DNA of 64,000 bases from JBFGCT01 sp963825565 (GTDB lineage: Bacteria > Actinomycetota > Acidimicrobiia > Acidimicrobiales > Ilumatobacteraceae): contig CAWGTW010000011.1 in NCBI GenBank assembly GCA_963825565.1, positions 62,001 through 126,000 of the forward strand, in the 5' to 3' direction. Of this stretch, positions 63,950-64,000 are shown piece after piece. Numbering within the stretch: position 1 is the first letter of the stretch; the number at the start of each line of letters is the position of its first letter. The position numbers were made by a program, and so were the translations under genes. A model generated the notes under the pieces. It had not been told where the DNA came from. It searched no databases and was given only the letters and a program-made list of their open reading frames with translations.

Positions 63950-64000
63950 CGGGACTCACGATAGGTGGCGCGGCAAACGCGACCGCGGCACTCCGCCGAA

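Noticed and set aside
1..64000. CRISPR arrays, insertion sequences, rRNA genes and prophage genes
   Set aside because: I looked for regularly spaced repeats, transposase or integrase motifs (DDE, Arg-His-Arg-Tyr) and rRNA sequence and saw none. The only tRNA found was tRNA-Arg(CCT).

Overview
The window is high-GC DNA with dense genes on both strands, actinobacterial codon use and frequent GTG or TTG starts. Several predicted F420-dependent enzymes (12.1, 45.9, 46.8, 47.3 and 62.6 kb), a one-protein proline catabolic enzyme, RskA-type sigma control and very large secreted repeat proteins suggest a free-living actinobacterium. My best guess is the class Acidimicrobiia (Ilumatobacter-like); that placement is inference from gene content, not a measured phylogeny.

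Layout. 0-10 kb: a subtilase running off the left edge, a small secreted protein with an HTTM membrane protein, bifunctional PutA, a TetR regulator behind two operator-like inverted repeats, and hisS. 10-17 kb: a PhoD-type phosphatase, an F420 nitroreductase-family protein, then an accessory stretch with a MazEF pair, a HAD phosphatase coupled to a pentapeptide-repeat/channel-like membrane protein, and a Phd/PIN pair. 17-26 kb: a 1488-residue secreted protein with 160-residue tandem repeats, a small Excalibur-like protein, an acyl-CoA dehydrogenase and a ketoacyl synthase. 26-33 kb: an ECF sigma/anti-sigma/lipoprotein operon, a beta-propeller-like lipoprotein, a lone PIN protein, and a gene with a lost 5' end beside a tRNA-Arg(CCT).

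34-38 kb holds the most unusual locus. An HPr-kinase-like P-loop protein is coupled to a nucleotidyltransferase-fold protein. They converge on a Tat-exported small protein, a Wzc-like tyrosine autokinase and a PqqD-like protein. No radical SAM enzyme, glycosyltransferase or flippase is visible nearby.

39-48 kb holds metabolic and small enzymes: DUF4242, SGNH hydrolase, saccharopine dehydrogenase-like protein, amidase, SRPBCC, F420/PPOX proteins and a YbaK-type deacylase. 48-53 kb is one giant extracellular nuclease with two lamin-tail domains identical at the DNA level and two endonuclease/exonuclease/phosphatase domains. 53-64 kb: a cyclase/AAA/TPR signalling protein overlapping an NMN-adenylyltransferase-like gene, a DesK/NarL-type two-component system followed by a LolD/FtsX-type ABC transporter, a further PPOX protein and a Fpg/Nei glycosylase.

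A caution for any reader: at least nine otherwise well-conserved genes carry single-base frameshifts, several exactly in G or C runs and densest in the first 8 kb. I read most of these as sequence errors rather than real pseudogenes, and list the genes as single loci with the shift positions noted.
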